From Polynucleobacter meluiroseus (lineage in GTDB: Bacteria > Pseudomonadota > Gammaproteobacteria > Burkholderiales > Burkholderiaceae), in assembly GCA_945879115.1 (NCBI GenBank), contig CAMDUR010000001.1, positions 1 to 64,000 on the forward strand: 64,000 nucleotides of DNA. The letters run 5' to 3'. Below the pieces are notes generated by a model, which searched no databases, was not told where the DNA came from, and saw only the letters and a list, made by a program, of their open reading frames with translations. How positions within the stretch are numbered: the stretch's first letter is position 1; every line of letters starts with the position of its first letter. A program made the translations under genes and the position numbers. This document shows, piece by piece, positions 1 to 9,440 of the stretch.

Positions 1-265
1 CATCTTTGGTGTAAACACCACAAACACCTTTACCTTCAAGATGAACTTGCAACATGATTCTTGTTGCACTTTCTTGATCTTTATGAAAATACTCCTGAAT
101 CACCATTACCACAAACTCCATTGGCGTAAAGTCGTCATTTAATAATACAACTCTATACATTTTGGGTGGTTGTACGCGTTCGATTTGACGATCAATCACC
201 GTCGCCTGATCATCCTCGAATCCTGGGAAATCGATGCGACTTGGGGTTTTAGGTTTTTGACTCAT
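1..265 (-). CDS. clpS: ATP-dependent Clp protease adaptor ClpS (3' end outside window)
   Basis: ClpS binds the N-domain of ClpA and delivers N-degron substrates to the ClpAP protease in the cytoplasm. The 88 visible residues start at ATG (263-265) and hold a variable N-terminal tail, then the family core: a [15 protein letters not shown] stretch (about residues 39-53) with the NDD/TPMEFV substrate-pocket residues, an HKD segment and a G-(K)-G-V-C-G-V-Y-T turn near the cut. Family length is about 100-110 residues, so only a short C-terminus is missing. The partner clpA usually follows and would lie beyond base 1. The 139-base gap to the divergent DUF192 gene must hold both promoters; I could not place either with confidence. 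Confidence 0.95.
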   Translation of the reverse strand, partial: MSQKPKTPSRIDFPGFEDDQATVIDRQIERVQPPKMYRVVLLNDDFTPMEFVVMVIQEYFHKDQESATRIMLQVHLEGKGVCGVYTKD

Positions 266-404
266 ATTAGCTATTCTAAACATAAGTTTGACATTTAGTA
301 TTGAGATTAATTACTAGGGATATTAGGGGGTCAATCAGCTTCTATTGAGGTGATATTTAATCTGATAAAGTAGAAGTAATTCATTCACTTAATCGCAAAC
401 CCCT

Positions 405-845
405 ATGCCCTACTTAGCCCGATTGTTTGCATCAGTATTGTTTATTTACATCAGTCAATTAAGTTTGGTTAGTGCTCAATCACTCCCGCGGGCTGATTTA
501 CAAATAGGGCTTCATAAAATAACAGCCGAACTTGCTTCAACAGAAGCTCATAGACAGCAGGGTCTGATGTACAGAAATTTTTTGCCGACTAATGAAGGTA
601 TGCTTTTTATTTTTGAAACGACAGCTACCCACTGTTTTTGGATGAGAAACACCAAAATACCTTTAGCTATAGCGTTTATAGACAATGCTGGAATAATCAC
701 CAATATTGAAGAGATGAAAGCAATGACGGAAGTCAATCATTGTCCATCTAAACCTATCAAATTTGCTTTAGAAATGAATCAAGCTTGGTTTACTAAAAAT
801 GGTATTTCAGCTGGGCATACCGTTTCAGGTATACCCAAGCGCTAA
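405..845 (+). CDS. DUF192 family secreted protein
   Basis: A 146-residue protein of the DUF192 family, whose molecular function is not established. The N-terminus is a good signal peptide: a basic Arg near residue 6, a hydrophobic core at about 8-22, and a likely signal-peptidase site after V-S-A at about 22-24, so the mature protein should be periplasmic. The DUF192 core follows, with an R-x-x-G-L-M-Y-R motif (about residues 50-57) and an F-W-M-R-N-T segment (about 78-84), both diagnostic. It stands alone, divergent from clpS and convergent with ppnP, leaving only 4 bases to the ppnP stop. The family assignment is firm; a function is not. Confidence 0.9.
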   Translation: MPYLARLFASVLFIYISQLSLVSAQSLPRADLQIGLHKITAELASTEAHRQQGLMYRNFLPTNEGMLFIFETTATHCFWMRNTKIPLAIAFIDNAGIITNIEEMKAMTEVNHCPSKPIKFALEMNQAWFTKNGISAGHTVSGIPKR

Positions 846-849
846 TAAA

Positions 850-1155
850 TTAGCCAAAGTGACAAACGTAGTGAACCGCTTGCTCAGCACGAATAATGAA
901 ATAACCGCCAGCATCGACAGTCCATGATTGCCCAGCAGCAAATGTTTGCTCAGAAGCACCATTAATACTGACATAAGCTGTGCCATCAACTACTTCCATC
1001 ACTTCTTTAGTTGTTAGGTCAAAACGTAATGTACTTGGCAAAATAACGCCAACTGACTTACGCTCACCACTTGGTAAGGTCACTGTATGAGAAACACATT
1101 TACCATCAAAAAAGACGTTTGCTTTTTTTCCAACTGAAACTTGATCAAATTGCAT
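850..1155 (-). CDS. ppnP: pyrimidine/purine nucleoside phosphorylase PpnP
   Basis: A small single-domain cupin of 101 residues, close to the roughly 95-105 residues of the PpnP (YaiE, DUF1255) family. The family is known to phosphorolyse several nucleosides to a free base and ribose-1-phosphate. Family features visible include an N-terminal V-G-K-K-A-N-V-F-F-D-G-K stretch, a G-V-I-L-P segment and a C-terminal R-A-E-Q-A-V-H-Y-V-C-H-F end. Only 15 bases separate it from argG upstream on the same strand, so it is probably co-transcribed with argF-argG; a metabolic reason for that pairing is not obvious. Confidence 0.9.
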   Translation of the reverse strand: MQFDQVSVGKKANVFFDGKCVSHTVTLPSGERKSVGVILPSTLRFDLTTKEVMEVVDGTAYVSINGASEQTFAAGQSWTVDAGGYFIIRAEQAVHYVCHFG

Positions 1156-1170
1156 ATCTAATCCTAAAAA

Positions 1171-2400
1171 TTAAGAGCCACGTTTAATGCGAGCATTGGC
1201 AGCAATACGCATACGCAATGCGTTTAACTTAATAAATCCACCAGCATCCGCTTGGTTATATGCGCCACCATCATCATCAAAAGTTGCAATATTTTGATCG
1301 AATAAAGTATTGACGGAATCACGCGCTACAACTGTCACAGATCCTTTATACAACTTAACACGTACAAATCCACTCACGCTTTGTTGAGTATGGTCAATTA
1401 AAGTCTGAAGAGCGATACGCTCAGGCGCCCACCAATAACCGTTGTAAATCATGCTGGCATAGCGAGGCATCAAGTCATCTTTTAAATGAGCTACTTCGCG
1501 GTCCAAGGTAATACTTTCAATACCACGGTGAGCTTTTAAAAGAATCGCCCCACCAGGTGTTTCATAACATCCGCGGCTCTTCATGCCAACATAACGGTTC
1601 TCAACAAGATCCAAGCGTCCAATACCGTGCCGGCCGCCAATCCTATTTAATTCTGCAAGCATTTCGTGCGATTTATAACGTTTACCGTTAATAGCAACCG
1701 CATCGCCACGCTCAAACTCAATATCTAAGTACTCTGGGGCATCTGGGGCTTGCTCTGGTGAAACAGTCCAACGCCACATGGCTTCTTCAGCTTCAGCCTT
1801 TGGGTCTTCTAAATGGCGACCCTCGTAGCTAATATGTAATAAGTTGGCGTCCATAGAATAAGGAGCACCACCTTGCTTGTGTTTCATTTCTACAGGAATG
1901 CCATGAGTTTCTGCATAGGCCAGTAGTTTTTCGCGTGATAAAAGATCCCATTCACGCCAAGGTGCAATGACCTTGATGGAAGGATCTAAAGAGTAATACC
2001 CTAATTCAAAACGTACTTGGTCATTGCCCTTGCCCGTTGCACCGTGAGATACAGAATCAGCACCTGTTTGATGCGCAATTTCAATTTGACGCTTGGCAAT
2101 CAATGGGCGAGCAATAGATGTGCCCAGCAAATACTCACCTTCGTAGACAGTATTGGCGCGGAACATCGGAAATACAAAATCCCTCACAAATTCTTCACGC
2201 AAATCATCAATGAAAATATTTTCAGGCTTGATGCCAAACTTAAGAGCTTTTGCGCGAGCCGGTTCTAGTTCTTCACCTTGACCCAAGTCTGCTGTGAAAG
2301 TAACGATCTCACATTGATATGTATCTTGAAGCCACTTCAAGATCACACTGGTATCCAAACCGCCTGAATAGGCAAGAACAACTTTTTTAATATCTGACAT
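1171..2400 (-). CDS. argG: argininosuccinate synthase
   Basis: Joins citrulline and aspartate with ATP to form argininosuccinate, the penultimate step of arginine synthesis. The 409-residue length matches the bacterial type I enzyme. The nucleotide-binding P-loop of the N-type ATP pyrophosphatases is at the start (S-G-G-L-D-T-S, residues 12-18), followed by the [14 protein letters not shown] substrate segment near residue 117. The ATG at 2398-2400 gives the expected N-terminus. It lies 35 bases downstream of argF on the same strand, so the two consecutive arginine steps are probably one transcript. No clear ArgR box was seen. Confidence 0.98.
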   Translation of the reverse strand: MSDIKKVVLAYSGGLDTSVILKWLQDTYQCEIVTFTADLGQGEELEPARAKALKFGIKPENIFIDDLREEFVRDFVFPMFRANTVYEGEYLLGTSIARPLIAKRQIEIAHQTGADSVSHGATGKGNDQVRFELGYYSLDPSIKVIAPWREWDLLSREKLLAYAETHGIPVEMKHKQGGAPYSMDANLLHISYEGRHLEDPKAEAEEAMWRWTVSPEQAPDAPEYLDIEFERGDAVAINGKRYKSHEMLAELNRIGGRHGIGRLDLVENRYVGMKSRGCYETPGGAILLKAHRGIESITLDREVAHLKDDLMPRYASMIYNGYWWAPERIALQTLIDHTQQSVSGFVRVKLYKGSVTVVARDSVNTLFDQNIATFDDDGGAYNQADAGGFIKLNALRMRIAANARIKRGS

Positions 2401-2435
2401 GTTTATCTACGTTTAATTAAAATTTTTAATAAAAA

Positions 2436-3362
2436 TTACAACTTGCCACAAAGCAAGAATTCCATCAGTGCTTTTTGAACATGAAGGCGATTCTCAGCCT
2501 CGTCCCAAACAACACTTTGTGTACCATCAATCACAGATGCAGAAACCTCTTCACCTCTATGTGCTGGCAAACAATGCATAAACAGAGCATCTGCATGAGC
2601 TGCTGCCATCAACTCATCAGTCACCATCCAATTTTTAAATGCTTTTAAGCGAGCTTGGTTCTCATCCTCATAACCCATGCTGGTCCATACATCAGTCGTC
2701 ACTAAATCTACATCCTTGCAAGCATCTAATGGATTCTGAAAGGTTGTTAAATACTTTTTAGAGTTTGCGCTTAAAAATTTATTATCTAACTGATAACCGG
2801 GTGGCGCAGAGAAGTTCACTTTGAAGTCTAAAATTTCGGCGGCCTGGATCCATGTATAGGCCATATTGTTCGCATCACCAATCCAAGCAACCGTTTTACC
2901 TTTAATGTCTGTACGATGCTCAACAAATGTAAAGATATCTGCCAGCACTTGGCAAGGATGATATTCATTAGTTAAACCATTAATGACAGGTACTCTTGAG
3001 TTGGCAGCAAAACGTTCAATGATCTCTTGGCCGAATGTGCGAATCATGATGATATCGGTCATTCTTGAGATCACTTGAGCAGCATCTTCTACTGGCTCAC
3101 CACGACCTAATTGGGTATCTTTAGTGTTTAGAAATACCGCGTGTCCACCCAATTGATGAATGCCAGCCTCAAAGGAGAGCCGAGTGCGCGTGGAATTTTT
3201 TTCAAAAATCATCGCAAGAGTTCTGTCATGCAATGGATGCCAAGTTTCATATCTTTTGAATTTGGCTTTAAGAAACTCGGCTCGCTTTAGCAGATACGCA
3301 TAGTCATCTGCGCTGAAATCAGCAAACTGTAGGTAATGCCTCACCGGAATGTTCGACAACAT
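2436..3362 (-). CDS. argF: ornithine carbamoyltransferase
   Basis: Transfers the carbamoyl group of carbamoyl phosphate to ornithine, giving citrulline for argG next door. It has 308 residues, normal for the family. The carbamoyl-phosphate loop S-T-R-T-R is at residues 57-61, and the ornithine-binding H-C-L-P-A-H-R-G motif with its reactive Cys is at 263-270. It is the first gene of an argF-argG-ppnP run on the minus strand; the promoter should lie in the 104-base gap shared with the divergent DUF3579 gene. Confidence 0.98.
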   Translation of the reverse strand: MLSNIPVRHYLQFADFSADDYAYLLKRAEFLKAKFKRYETWHPLHDRTLAMIFEKNSTRTRLSFEAGIHQLGGHAVFLNTKDTQLGRGEPVEDAAQVISRMTDIIMIRTFGQEIIERFAANSRVPVINGLTNEYHPCQVLADIFTFVEHRTDIKGKTVAWIGDANNMAYTWIQAAEILDFKVNFSAPPGYQLDNKFLSANSKKYLTTFQNPLDACKDVDLVTTDVWTSMGYEDENQARLKAFKNWMVTDELMAAAHADALFMHCLPAHRGEEVSASVIDGTQSVVWDEAENRLHVQKALMEFLLCGKL

Positions 3363-3466
3363 AGCTATAAGCGCCTAATCAATTCAAATATGTATTCAAC
3401 AAGGGTTCAGACTGCTAAAATCTAGGGGTATTCCCGAATTTCAACTATTTATACAGCAAAGACATC

Positions 3467-3775
3467 GTGACGGCCAAACAATTCTTTATCCAAGGTCTTA
3501 CTCACGATGGCAAACCATTCAGACCCAGCGACTGGGCTGAGAGACTCTGTGGTGTCATGGCCCAATTTCGTCCAGATGGCGATACCAGCGACCCTCGTTT
3601 TACCTATTCACCTTACGTAAAACCGGTCAATATTGCCGGTATCAAATGCGTCGTCGTTGATGAAAGGCTCAATGAAATAGAGCCAAAAGCCATGGATTTC
3701 GTCAAAAACTTTGCTAAAGACAATAATTTACCTATTGTTGAAGCTTGCGAAATACCAAAAAAATCACCTAACTAA
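3467..3775 (+). CDS. DUF3579 domain protein
   Basis: A 102-residue soluble protein of the DUF3579 family, found next to rpsT or argF in many betaproteobacteria and of unknown function. Recognisable parts are the N-terminal F-(I)-Q-G-L-T-x-D-G-x-x-F-R-P-S-D-W-A-E-R-L segment and the central Y-x-P-Y-V segment. No ATG is in position; translation most likely begins at GTG 3467-3469, which gives exactly the family-like N-terminus. There is no signal peptide or membrane segment. It faces rpsT convergently, with a terminator between them that serves rpsT. Confidence 0.85.
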   Translation: MTAKQFFIQGLTHDGKPFRPSDWAERLCGVMAQFRPDGDTSDPRFTYSPYVKPVNIAGIKCVVVDERLNEIEPKAMDFVKNFAKDNNLPIVEACEIPKKSPN

Positions 3776-3808
3776 AAACAAAAAACCCGCTCCGTACTAG
3801 GGAACGGG
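3775..3808 (-). terminator. intrinsic terminator of rpsT
   Basis: On the minus strand an 8-base-pair GC-rich stem (arms 3801-3808 and 3786-3793, one G-T wobble, 7-base loop) is followed by a T-rich run (3775-3785, one interruption). It starts 22 bases after the rpsT stop. The plus-strand side has no T run, so it works in the rpsT direction only. Confidence 0.85.
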
Positions 3809-3829
3809 CTAGTTATTGGCCTAAATAAA

Positions 3830-4096
3830 TTAGGCTGTCATACCTTTGATAGCTGCAGATAGACGAGATTTTGTTCTCGCAGCAGTGTTTTTATGCACTA
3901 CCTTTTTATCAGCAATCTTATCGATAGTAGCCTGTGCGGCTTGGAAAACCTTAGCTGCAGCGTCTTTATCACCTGAGTCAACGGCTTTACGTACAGTCTT
4001 AATAGCTGTACGAAGACGTGAACGCAAGCTTGAATTGTGTTCATTTTGAGAAACTGCCTGGCGGGCACGTTTACGAGCTTGAGCGGTATTTGCCAT
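3830..4096 (-). CDS. rpsT: 30S ribosomal protein S20
   Basis: Small-subunit protein that binds 16S rRNA early in assembly. It has 88 residues, very Lys/Arg/Ala-rich, with the typical [13 protein letters not shown] start and the K-N-T-A-A-R-x-K-S-R-L segment near residue 70. The gene is monocistronic, with its own terminator downstream, and is divergent from murJ, a common arrangement in betaproteobacteria. Confidence 0.98.
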   Translation of the reverse strand: MANTAQARKRARQAVSQNEHNSSLRSRLRTAIKTVRKAVDSGDKDAAAKVFQAAQATIDKIADKKVVHKNTAARTKSRLSAAIKGMTA

Positions 4097-4191
4097 GTTT
4101 GTAACCTTAAGGGGTATTGCCTAAAAGGAAAGATTATAACTTATCCTGAGCAAGGCTACCACCCCAGACAGAAATCTGTAAAACTACGCCT

Positions 4192-5748
4192 GTGAATTTA
4201 TTGTCTGCAGCCGCCAAAATTAGTAGCCTAACAATGCTATCCCGCATTACAGGCTTACTCAGGGAGACCCTGATTGCCCGTACTTATGGGGCCTCAGAGT
4301 GGACTGACGCCTTTAACGTGGCCTTCAGAATCCCCAATTTACTCCGAAGACTCTTCGCTGAGGGGGCTTTTTCACAGGCGTTTGTACCTGTTTTAGGAGA
4401 AACTTCGACAAAAGAGGGTCAAGAAGGCACCTTTTTGATGATCAGTGCCATTGCAACTATCCTTTTTTGGTCGCTCATCCTGGTAGTTTTGATCGGTGTC
4501 ATAGCTGCTCCATGGGTCATTTTCCTCGTTGCGTCTGGATTTAATAACAGCGGTGCTCATGAGGCCAGCGTGGTCTTAACTAGAATCATGTTCCCGTATA
4601 TCGGCCTGATCTCGATGGTATCCCTGTCGGCCGGCATCTTAAATACCTATAAAAAATTCGCCATACCGGCTTTTACCCCTGTTTTACTCAATCTTTCGAT
4701 GATTTTTTCATCATGGTTACTATCACCCTATTTTGAAACCCCCATCTACGCCTTAGGCATTGGGGTTATTTTGGGTGGAATAACACAGTTAGCCATCCAA
4801 ATTCCCGCACTTAAAAGAATTGGATTGGTACCAAAGATTGGTTTAAGTTGGAGCAATATCAAAAATGCCTGGAATCATCCAGGGGCTAAAAAAGTTTTGA
4901 AATTAATGATTCCTGCTCTATTTGCAGTTTCGGTGGCTCAACTGTCTTTAATCATCAATACCAATATTGCTTCACACTTAACTTCTGGCAGTGTCTCGTG
5001 GTTATCTTATGCAGACAGATTGATGGAGTTTCCAACTGCTCTTTTGGGTGTTGCCATTGCCACCGTTTTGCTACCCAGTTTAAGTCGCGCCAACACACTT
5101 CAAGACGAAGCCCAAATTGCGAAATTGATGGATTGGGGCTTGAAGCTTACATTCATACTAGCGGCACCTGCTGCGATTGCACTTTTAGTATTTGGTCAGC
5201 CATTAGCAGCAGTGCTCTATCACTACGGTCAATTTACAGCGCTTGATGTGAACATGACGAGACAGGCTTTGGGGGCATATGGCGTTGGCTTAGTAGGACT
5301 GATCCTAATCAAAATCTTAGCGCCAGCTTATTACTCAAGACAGGATATTAAAACACCTGTAAAAATTGCAATCCGTGTGCTGGTCTTAACTCAATTAGCT
5401 AATATTGTTTTAGTGCCTTGGTTAAATCACGCTGGTCTAGCACTATCCATTGGCTTAGGAGCAATACTTAATGCGGCCCTGCTTTGGAGAGGTCTCAATC
5501 AAAAAGGTGTTTTACAAAAAAATGCTGGTTGGTTGAAGTTCTTTTTTAAATTAGCCTTGGGTCTTATTGGTGTCACAATCGTTTTTTACTTTGGTGCTCA
5601 GCAACACGACTGGATTGAATTAAGAAACACTCCAATGGTTAGAATAGGATGGTTAACGCTTTGGTTAGGCTTTGCTGCTGTAGTTTATTTAGGCAGTTTA
5701 TGGATAACCGGATTTAGAACTAAAGATTTTTTATACCAAGCAAAATAA
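4192..5748 (+). CDS. murJ: lipid II flippase MurJ
   Basis: A polytopic inner-membrane protein of the MOP superfamily that moves lipid II across the membrane for peptidoglycan synthesis. It has 518 residues, with hydrophobic segments along the whole length consistent with the 14 helices of MurJ. The N-terminal S-R-I-T-G-L-x-R-E motif (about residues 18-26) and the following R-I-P-N-L-L-R-R-L-F-A-E-G-A-F segment (about 46-60) are MurJ hallmarks. Translation starts at GTG 4192-4194, and an AT-rich -10-like hexamer lies 7 bases before it. It begins a plus-strand run murJ-SirB1-mutL-miaA with 10, 15 and 2 base gaps. Confidence 0.96.
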   Translation: MNLLSAAAKISSLTMLSRITGLLRETLIARTYGASEWTDAFNVAFRIPNLLRRLFAEGAFSQAFVPVLGETSTKEGQEGTFLMISAIATILFWSLILVVLIGVIAAPWVIFLVASGFNNSGAHEASVVLTRIMFPYIGLISMVSLSAGILNTYKKFAIPAFTPVLLNLSMIFSSWLLSPYFETPIYALGIGVILGGITQLAIQIPALKRIGLVPKIGLSWSNIKNAWNHPGAKKVLKLMIPALFAVSVAQLSLIINTNIASHLTSGSVSWLSYADRLMEFPTALLGVAIATVLLPSLSRANTLQDEAQIAKLMDWGLKLTFILAAPAAIALLVFGQPLAAVLYHYGQFTALDVNMTRQALGAYGVGLVGLILIKILAPAYYSRQDIKTPVKIAIRVLVLTQLANIVLVPWLNHAGLALSIGLGAILNAALLWRGLNQKGVLQKNAGWLKFFFKLALGLIGVTIVFYFGAQQHDWIELRNTPMVRIGWLTLWLGFAAVVYLGSLWITGFRTKDFLYQAK

Positions 5749-5758
5749 GCTGACGCAT

Positions 5759-6601
5759 ATGCCAACACAACAATTAGATTACTTTGCCTCATTAGTTGTA
5801 GATGATGAACACTTCCCTTTAACTGAGGCTGCAATAGCTATTGCTCAGCACGCTTACCCCGATCTCATTATTCAAAATGTGATGGATGAGCTTGATTTAT
5901 TAGGTGAAAAAGTTAAGCAGCGGATTACCTCCGAAATGCAGGGTATCCAAAAGCTACAAATCCTCAAAAATTATTTTTATCAAGAATTAGGATTTGGACC
6001 TAATCGCAATGATTATTACGATCCAGATAATTCTTACCTACACACTGTTATTGAGACAAGAAGGGGTATCCCAATTTCTTTAGCTCTTATTTTTATGGAG
6101 TTAGGTCAGCACCTGGGTCTTAACATCAAAGGTGTCTCTTTTCCGAACCATTTTATGGTGCGAGTATCTTTGCCTCAAGGTGAGGTCATTATGGATCCAA
6201 TCACTGGAACATCTTTATCTAAGCAAGAGTTACAAGAAATGCTAGATCCCTATCTAGATGCTCAAGGTTATCGCGGTGAACTGCAACTTCCTTTAAGTGC
6301 ATTTTTAAGATCATCAAGCTCTCGAGAAATTCTGTCCAGATTTTTAAGAAACTTAAAAGCCATCTATACCCAACAAGAGCGATGGGAAAGGCTCTTAGGC
6401 ATTCAACAGCGTCTGGTGATTCTATTGCCAAATGCTATAGAAGAGATTAGAGATAGAGGTCTTGCTTTGGCTCAGCTTGACTACATCAGACCCGCTATCG
6501 AAGATATGCAAAGATATATTGATGAAAGTGCCGATGGCAGTGATATTGATGAAATCCGAGAACAAATCATCGAGCTAGAACAGCAGTATCGTCACCACTA
6601 A
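5759..6601 (+). CDS. SirB1-type transglutaminase-like/TPR protein
   Basis: A 280-residue cytoplasmic protein of the SirB1 family. The N-terminal two thirds is a transglutaminase-like fold domain, with the characteristic N-S-Y-L-x-x-V-I-E-T-R-R-G-I-P-I-S-L-A segment (about residues 96-114) and the G-V-x-F-P-x-H-F-M-V-R segment (about 126-136). The C-terminal third looks like helical tetratricopeptide-type repeats. No precise biochemical role is established for the family. It sits 10 bases after murJ and 15 before mutL, so it is very probably co-transcribed. Confidence 0.85.
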   Translation: MPTQQLDYFASLVVDDEHFPLTEAAIAIAQHAYPDLIIQNVMDELDLLGEKVKQRITSEMQGIQKLQILKNYFYQELGFGPNRNDYYDPDNSYLHTVIETRRGIPISLALIFMELGQHLGLNIKGVSFPNHFMVRVSLPQGEVIMDPITGTSLSKQELQEMLDPYLDAQGYRGELQLPLSAFLRSSSSREILSRFLRNLKAIYTQQERWERLLGIQQRLVILLPNAIEEIRDRGLALAQLDYIRPAIEDMQRYIDESADGSDIDEIREQIIELEQQYRHH

Positions 6602-6616
6602 AAATTTAAGCCATCA

Positions 6617-8413
6617 ATGAGACAAGCAATAGCAGCTTTGCCAGATACCCTAATCAGTCAAATTGCGGCTGGTGAAGTTGTTGAACGTCCAGCATCGGTT
6701 GTAAAAGAGATTCTGGAAAACGCAATTGATGCTGAATCCAGTGCCATCATCATTCGCCTAGAAGAAGGTGGCTGTCAAAGAATCTCTATACAAGACGATG
6801 GACAGGGTATCCGCCACTCAGAACTTCACCTAGCAGTTCAAAGGCATGCCACAAGTAAAATTAGATCTTTGCGTGATCTTGAATCAGTCGGATCGCTGGG
6901 ATTCCGTGGAGAAGCACTCGCTTCAATTGCATCGGTTTCTAGACTATCAATTACAACGCGCACCAGTGACGATGATCACGCCTGGCAAATCAATGTGAAT
7001 GGTGGTCAAACCATGAGTGAGGTGAGCCCCTCATCTGGTCCAACGGGAACAACCATTGACGTTCAAGATCTTTACTTTAATACCCCAGCTCGTCGTAAAT
7101 TTTTAAAAAGTGCTTCAACAGAACTGGGTCACTGCTTAGACGTGATTCGTCGAATAGCTTTATCTCGACCAGACATTGCTTTTGCTATTTGGCATAACGG
7201 TAAAGTATTAGAGCGCTGGGCCCATGGAAATATTGAACAAAGAGTTGATGCCATCCTCGGAAAAGAATTCCATGAAGCCAGAATCCCTTTAGAAAGTATT
7301 TCAGGCCCGCTGACTCTTCGTGGATTTATCAGTCAGCCAACAGCAAGTAGAGCAAGAGCGGATCAACAGTTTAGTTACGTCAATGGTCGATTTATACGAG
7401 ATAAAGTGGTGCAGCATGCTATTCGTAGCGCCTACCAAGATGTCTTGCACGGTGATAGACAACCAATGATTGTTCTATCACTGGATATTGATCCAAACTT
7501 AGTTGACGTCAATGTTCACCCTGCAAAAACTGAGGTTCGCTTTAGAGAGGGCGGTGCTGTTCATCAATTCATTTACAAAGCCATACAAAACGCTCTGGGA
7601 ACTTCGGCGGGACAAATTAATCGAACTAGTGACGTAACTTCAACAGCTTTTACGAATGACTTGGGTCAATCACCACTAGCTTCTACTTCAGCATGGAATT
7701 CACAAACTAGTAATCATTATCTGCCATTGAGTCAAAATCAGAAAAGTAGCATTGATAGCTTTTTCTCAAAGATTAACAATTCCGAAAAATTACTTGTAGA
7801 GACCTCTTACAGTTCCGCTAACGACACAACGGATTTACCGTTAGGACATGCTCTAGCCCAAATACATGGTATTTACATCTTGGCGCAGAATCAACATGGA
7901 TTAGTGCTTGTAGATATGCATGCGGCACACGAGCGGGTTCTTTATGAAAAGCTAAAACAAGATTTGGCCACTGGTATTAAAGTTCAGCAACTTCTCGTGC
8001 CGATTGTGATGCATGCCTCAGAGTTAGAAGTTAGCAAAGCTGAAGATCATCGGAATACTTTAGAAAAATTAGGTTTTGATGTGGCAACCTTGTCACCCAC
8101 TCAATTAGCTATTAGAACTATTCCAACTCTTTTGCAAAGAGCAGAACCAGTCAGCTTACTCAGAAATTTACTAAGTGAATTAGATCTCACGGGCTCTAAG
8201 GCGGTCATTGATGCTGCACAACATGAGCGCCTTGCAACACAAGCCTGCCATGCGGCAGTCAGAGCGCATCGCGCTCTAACCCTCACTGAAATGGATGCAC
8301 TACTAAGACAAATGGAGCAGACTGAACGTGCAGATCAATGCAATCACGGTCGCCCAACTTGGGTTCAACTCAGCATCCAAGATTTAGATAAATTATTTTT
8401 ACGCGGTCGATAG
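6617..8413 (+). CDS. mutL: DNA mismatch repair protein MutL
   Basis: GHKL ATPase that links MutS mismatch recognition to strand removal. It has 598 residues. The N-terminal ATPase domain shows I-A-A-G-E-V-V-E-R-P and E-N-A-I-D-A (first 40 residues), D-D-G-x-G-I near residue 60 and G-F-R-G-E-A-L near 95. After a poorly conserved, Ser/Asn-rich linker, the C-terminal dimerisation domain carries D-M-H-A-A-H-E-R-V-L-Y-E. That fits the endonuclease consensus DQHA(X)2E(X)4E with Met for Gln, and a C-N-H-G-R-P motif lies near the end. A nicking MutL, as in organisms without MutH, is therefore likely by inference. Confidence 0.97.
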   Translation: MRQAIAALPDTLISQIAAGEVVERPASVVKEILENAIDAESSAIIIRLEEGGCQRISIQDDGQGIRHSELHLAVQRHATSKIRSLRDLESVGSLGFRGEALASIASVSRLSITTRTSDDDHAWQINVNGGQTMSEVSPSSGPTGTTIDVQDLYFNTPARRKFLKSASTELGHCLDVIRRIALSRPDIAFAIWHNGKVLERWAHGNIEQRVDAILGKEFHEARIPLESISGPLTLRGFISQPTASRARADQQFSYVNGRFIRDKVVQHAIRSAYQDVLHGDRQPMIVLSLDIDPNLVDVNVHPAKTEVRFREGGAVHQFIYKAIQNALGTSAGQINRTSDVTSTAFTNDLGQSPLASTSAWNSQTSNHYLPLSQNQKSSIDSFFSKINNSEKLLVETSYSSANDTTDLPLGHALAQIHGIYILAQNQHGLVLVDMHAAHERVLYEKLKQDLATGIKVQQLLVPIVMHASELEVSKAEDHRNTLEKLGFDVATLSPTQLAIRTIPTLLQRAEPVSLLRNLLSELDLTGSKAVIDAAQHERLATQACHAAVRAHRALTLTEMDALLRQMEQTERADQCNHGRPTWVQLSIQDLDKLFLRGR

Positions 8414-8415
8414 TC

Positions 8416-9417
8416 TTGAATTCAAATCAAGCAGTCATCGCAATTGTTGGACCTACTGCTAGTGGTAAAAGTGCAGTGGGGATGCGCTTTGCTAGAGCTG
8501 CAAAAAAATATCAACGCACAGTAGAAATTATCAGCATGGATTCTGCTTTAGTTTATCAAGGCATGGACATTGGTACAGCCAAGCCAAGTGCTGCAGAAAT
8601 GGATGAAGTGATTCATCATGGAATTAACATAGCCCACCCTGAAGATCCTTACTCAGCTGCTAAATTCGCTAAAAGTGCGAAGCAATGGATAAAGGAGATT
8701 CGCGAGCGCGGCCATATCCCTGTCATTGTTGGTGGCACGATGTTGTATTGGCGAGCACTAGCTTATGGTCTCTCAAATATGCCAACAGCCTCCCCGGAGA
8801 TACGTGCAGCAATAGAGCTGCAAGCAAGTCAGGAGGGTTGGCATGCCATTCATGATGAGTTAGCTAAAGTTGATCCTGAAACAGCCGCTCGTTTAGAAAA
8901 AAATGATAGCCAGAGAGTGCAAAGAGCGCTTGAGATTTATTTACAAAGTGGTAAACCCATGTCGGCATGGTTAAAAGAAGAACCTAAAGAAACTGGTAGG
9001 GGCGACTCTGATAGTGCGGATCATTCGGATGATCCTGATATCCCCTTGAACTTAAGGCTCTTATCCATTGAACCCTCTGATCGTGCAGTCTTACATCAGA
9101 AAATTGCGCAACGTTTTGACCTAATGATGTCTCAAGGCTTTTTAAATGAGATGCGTTTACTGAAAGAGAACGTCAAACTTCACCCCGACTTACCCTCCAT
9201 GAGAGCTGTTGGCTACAGACAAGCTTGGCAATATCTAGATGGTGCTATCACCTTACAAGAATTGAAAGATCAATCAGTTGCAGCCACTCGCCAGTTAGCT
9301 AAACGCCAACTAACCTGGTTACGAGGTATGGGTCATCGAGAAATTTTTGATTCTCTTCTAGAATCAGAAATGGATCGGTGTGAGCAAGTGTGCCTTGCTC
9401 ACTACCAAATCAAATAA
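8416..9417 (+). CDS. miaA: tRNA dimethylallyltransferase
   Basis: Adds a dimethylallyl group to N6 of A37 in tRNAs reading UNN codons. It has 333 residues. The P-loop G-P-T-A-S-G-K-S is at residues 12-19, and D-S-A-L-V-Y-Q-G-M-D-I-G-T-A-K-P follows at about 42-57. The only start that keeps the P-loop in the right place is TTG 8416-8418, two bases after the mutL stop, so translation is probably coupled to mutL. A hydrophilic Asp/Ser-rich insert at about residues 188-210 is longer than usual for the family and is likely a surface loop. Confidence 0.96.
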   Translation: MNSNQAVIAIVGPTASGKSAVGMRFARAAKKYQRTVEIISMDSALVYQGMDIGTAKPSAAEMDEVIHHGINIAHPEDPYSAAKFAKSAKQWIKEIRERGHIPVIVGGTMLYWRALAYGLSNMPTASPEIRAAIELQASQEGWHAIHDELAKVDPETAARLEKNDSQRVQRALEIYLQSGKPMSAWLKEEPKETGRGDSDSADHSDDPDIPLNLRLLSIEPSDRAVLHQKIAQRFDLMMSQGFLNEMRLLKENVKLHPDLPSMRAVGYRQAWQYLDGAITLQELKDQSVAATRQLAKRQLTWLRGMGHREIFDSLLESEMDRCEQVCLAHYQIK

Positions 9418-9440
9418 CAAGCTTTTATTTTCAGAGATTA

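Noticed and set aside
2416-2430. Palindrome ATTAAAA-T-TTTTAAT between argF and argG as an ArgR box
   Set aside because: It lacks the TGAAT/ATTCA halves of the arginine operator and is easily produced by an AT-rich gap.
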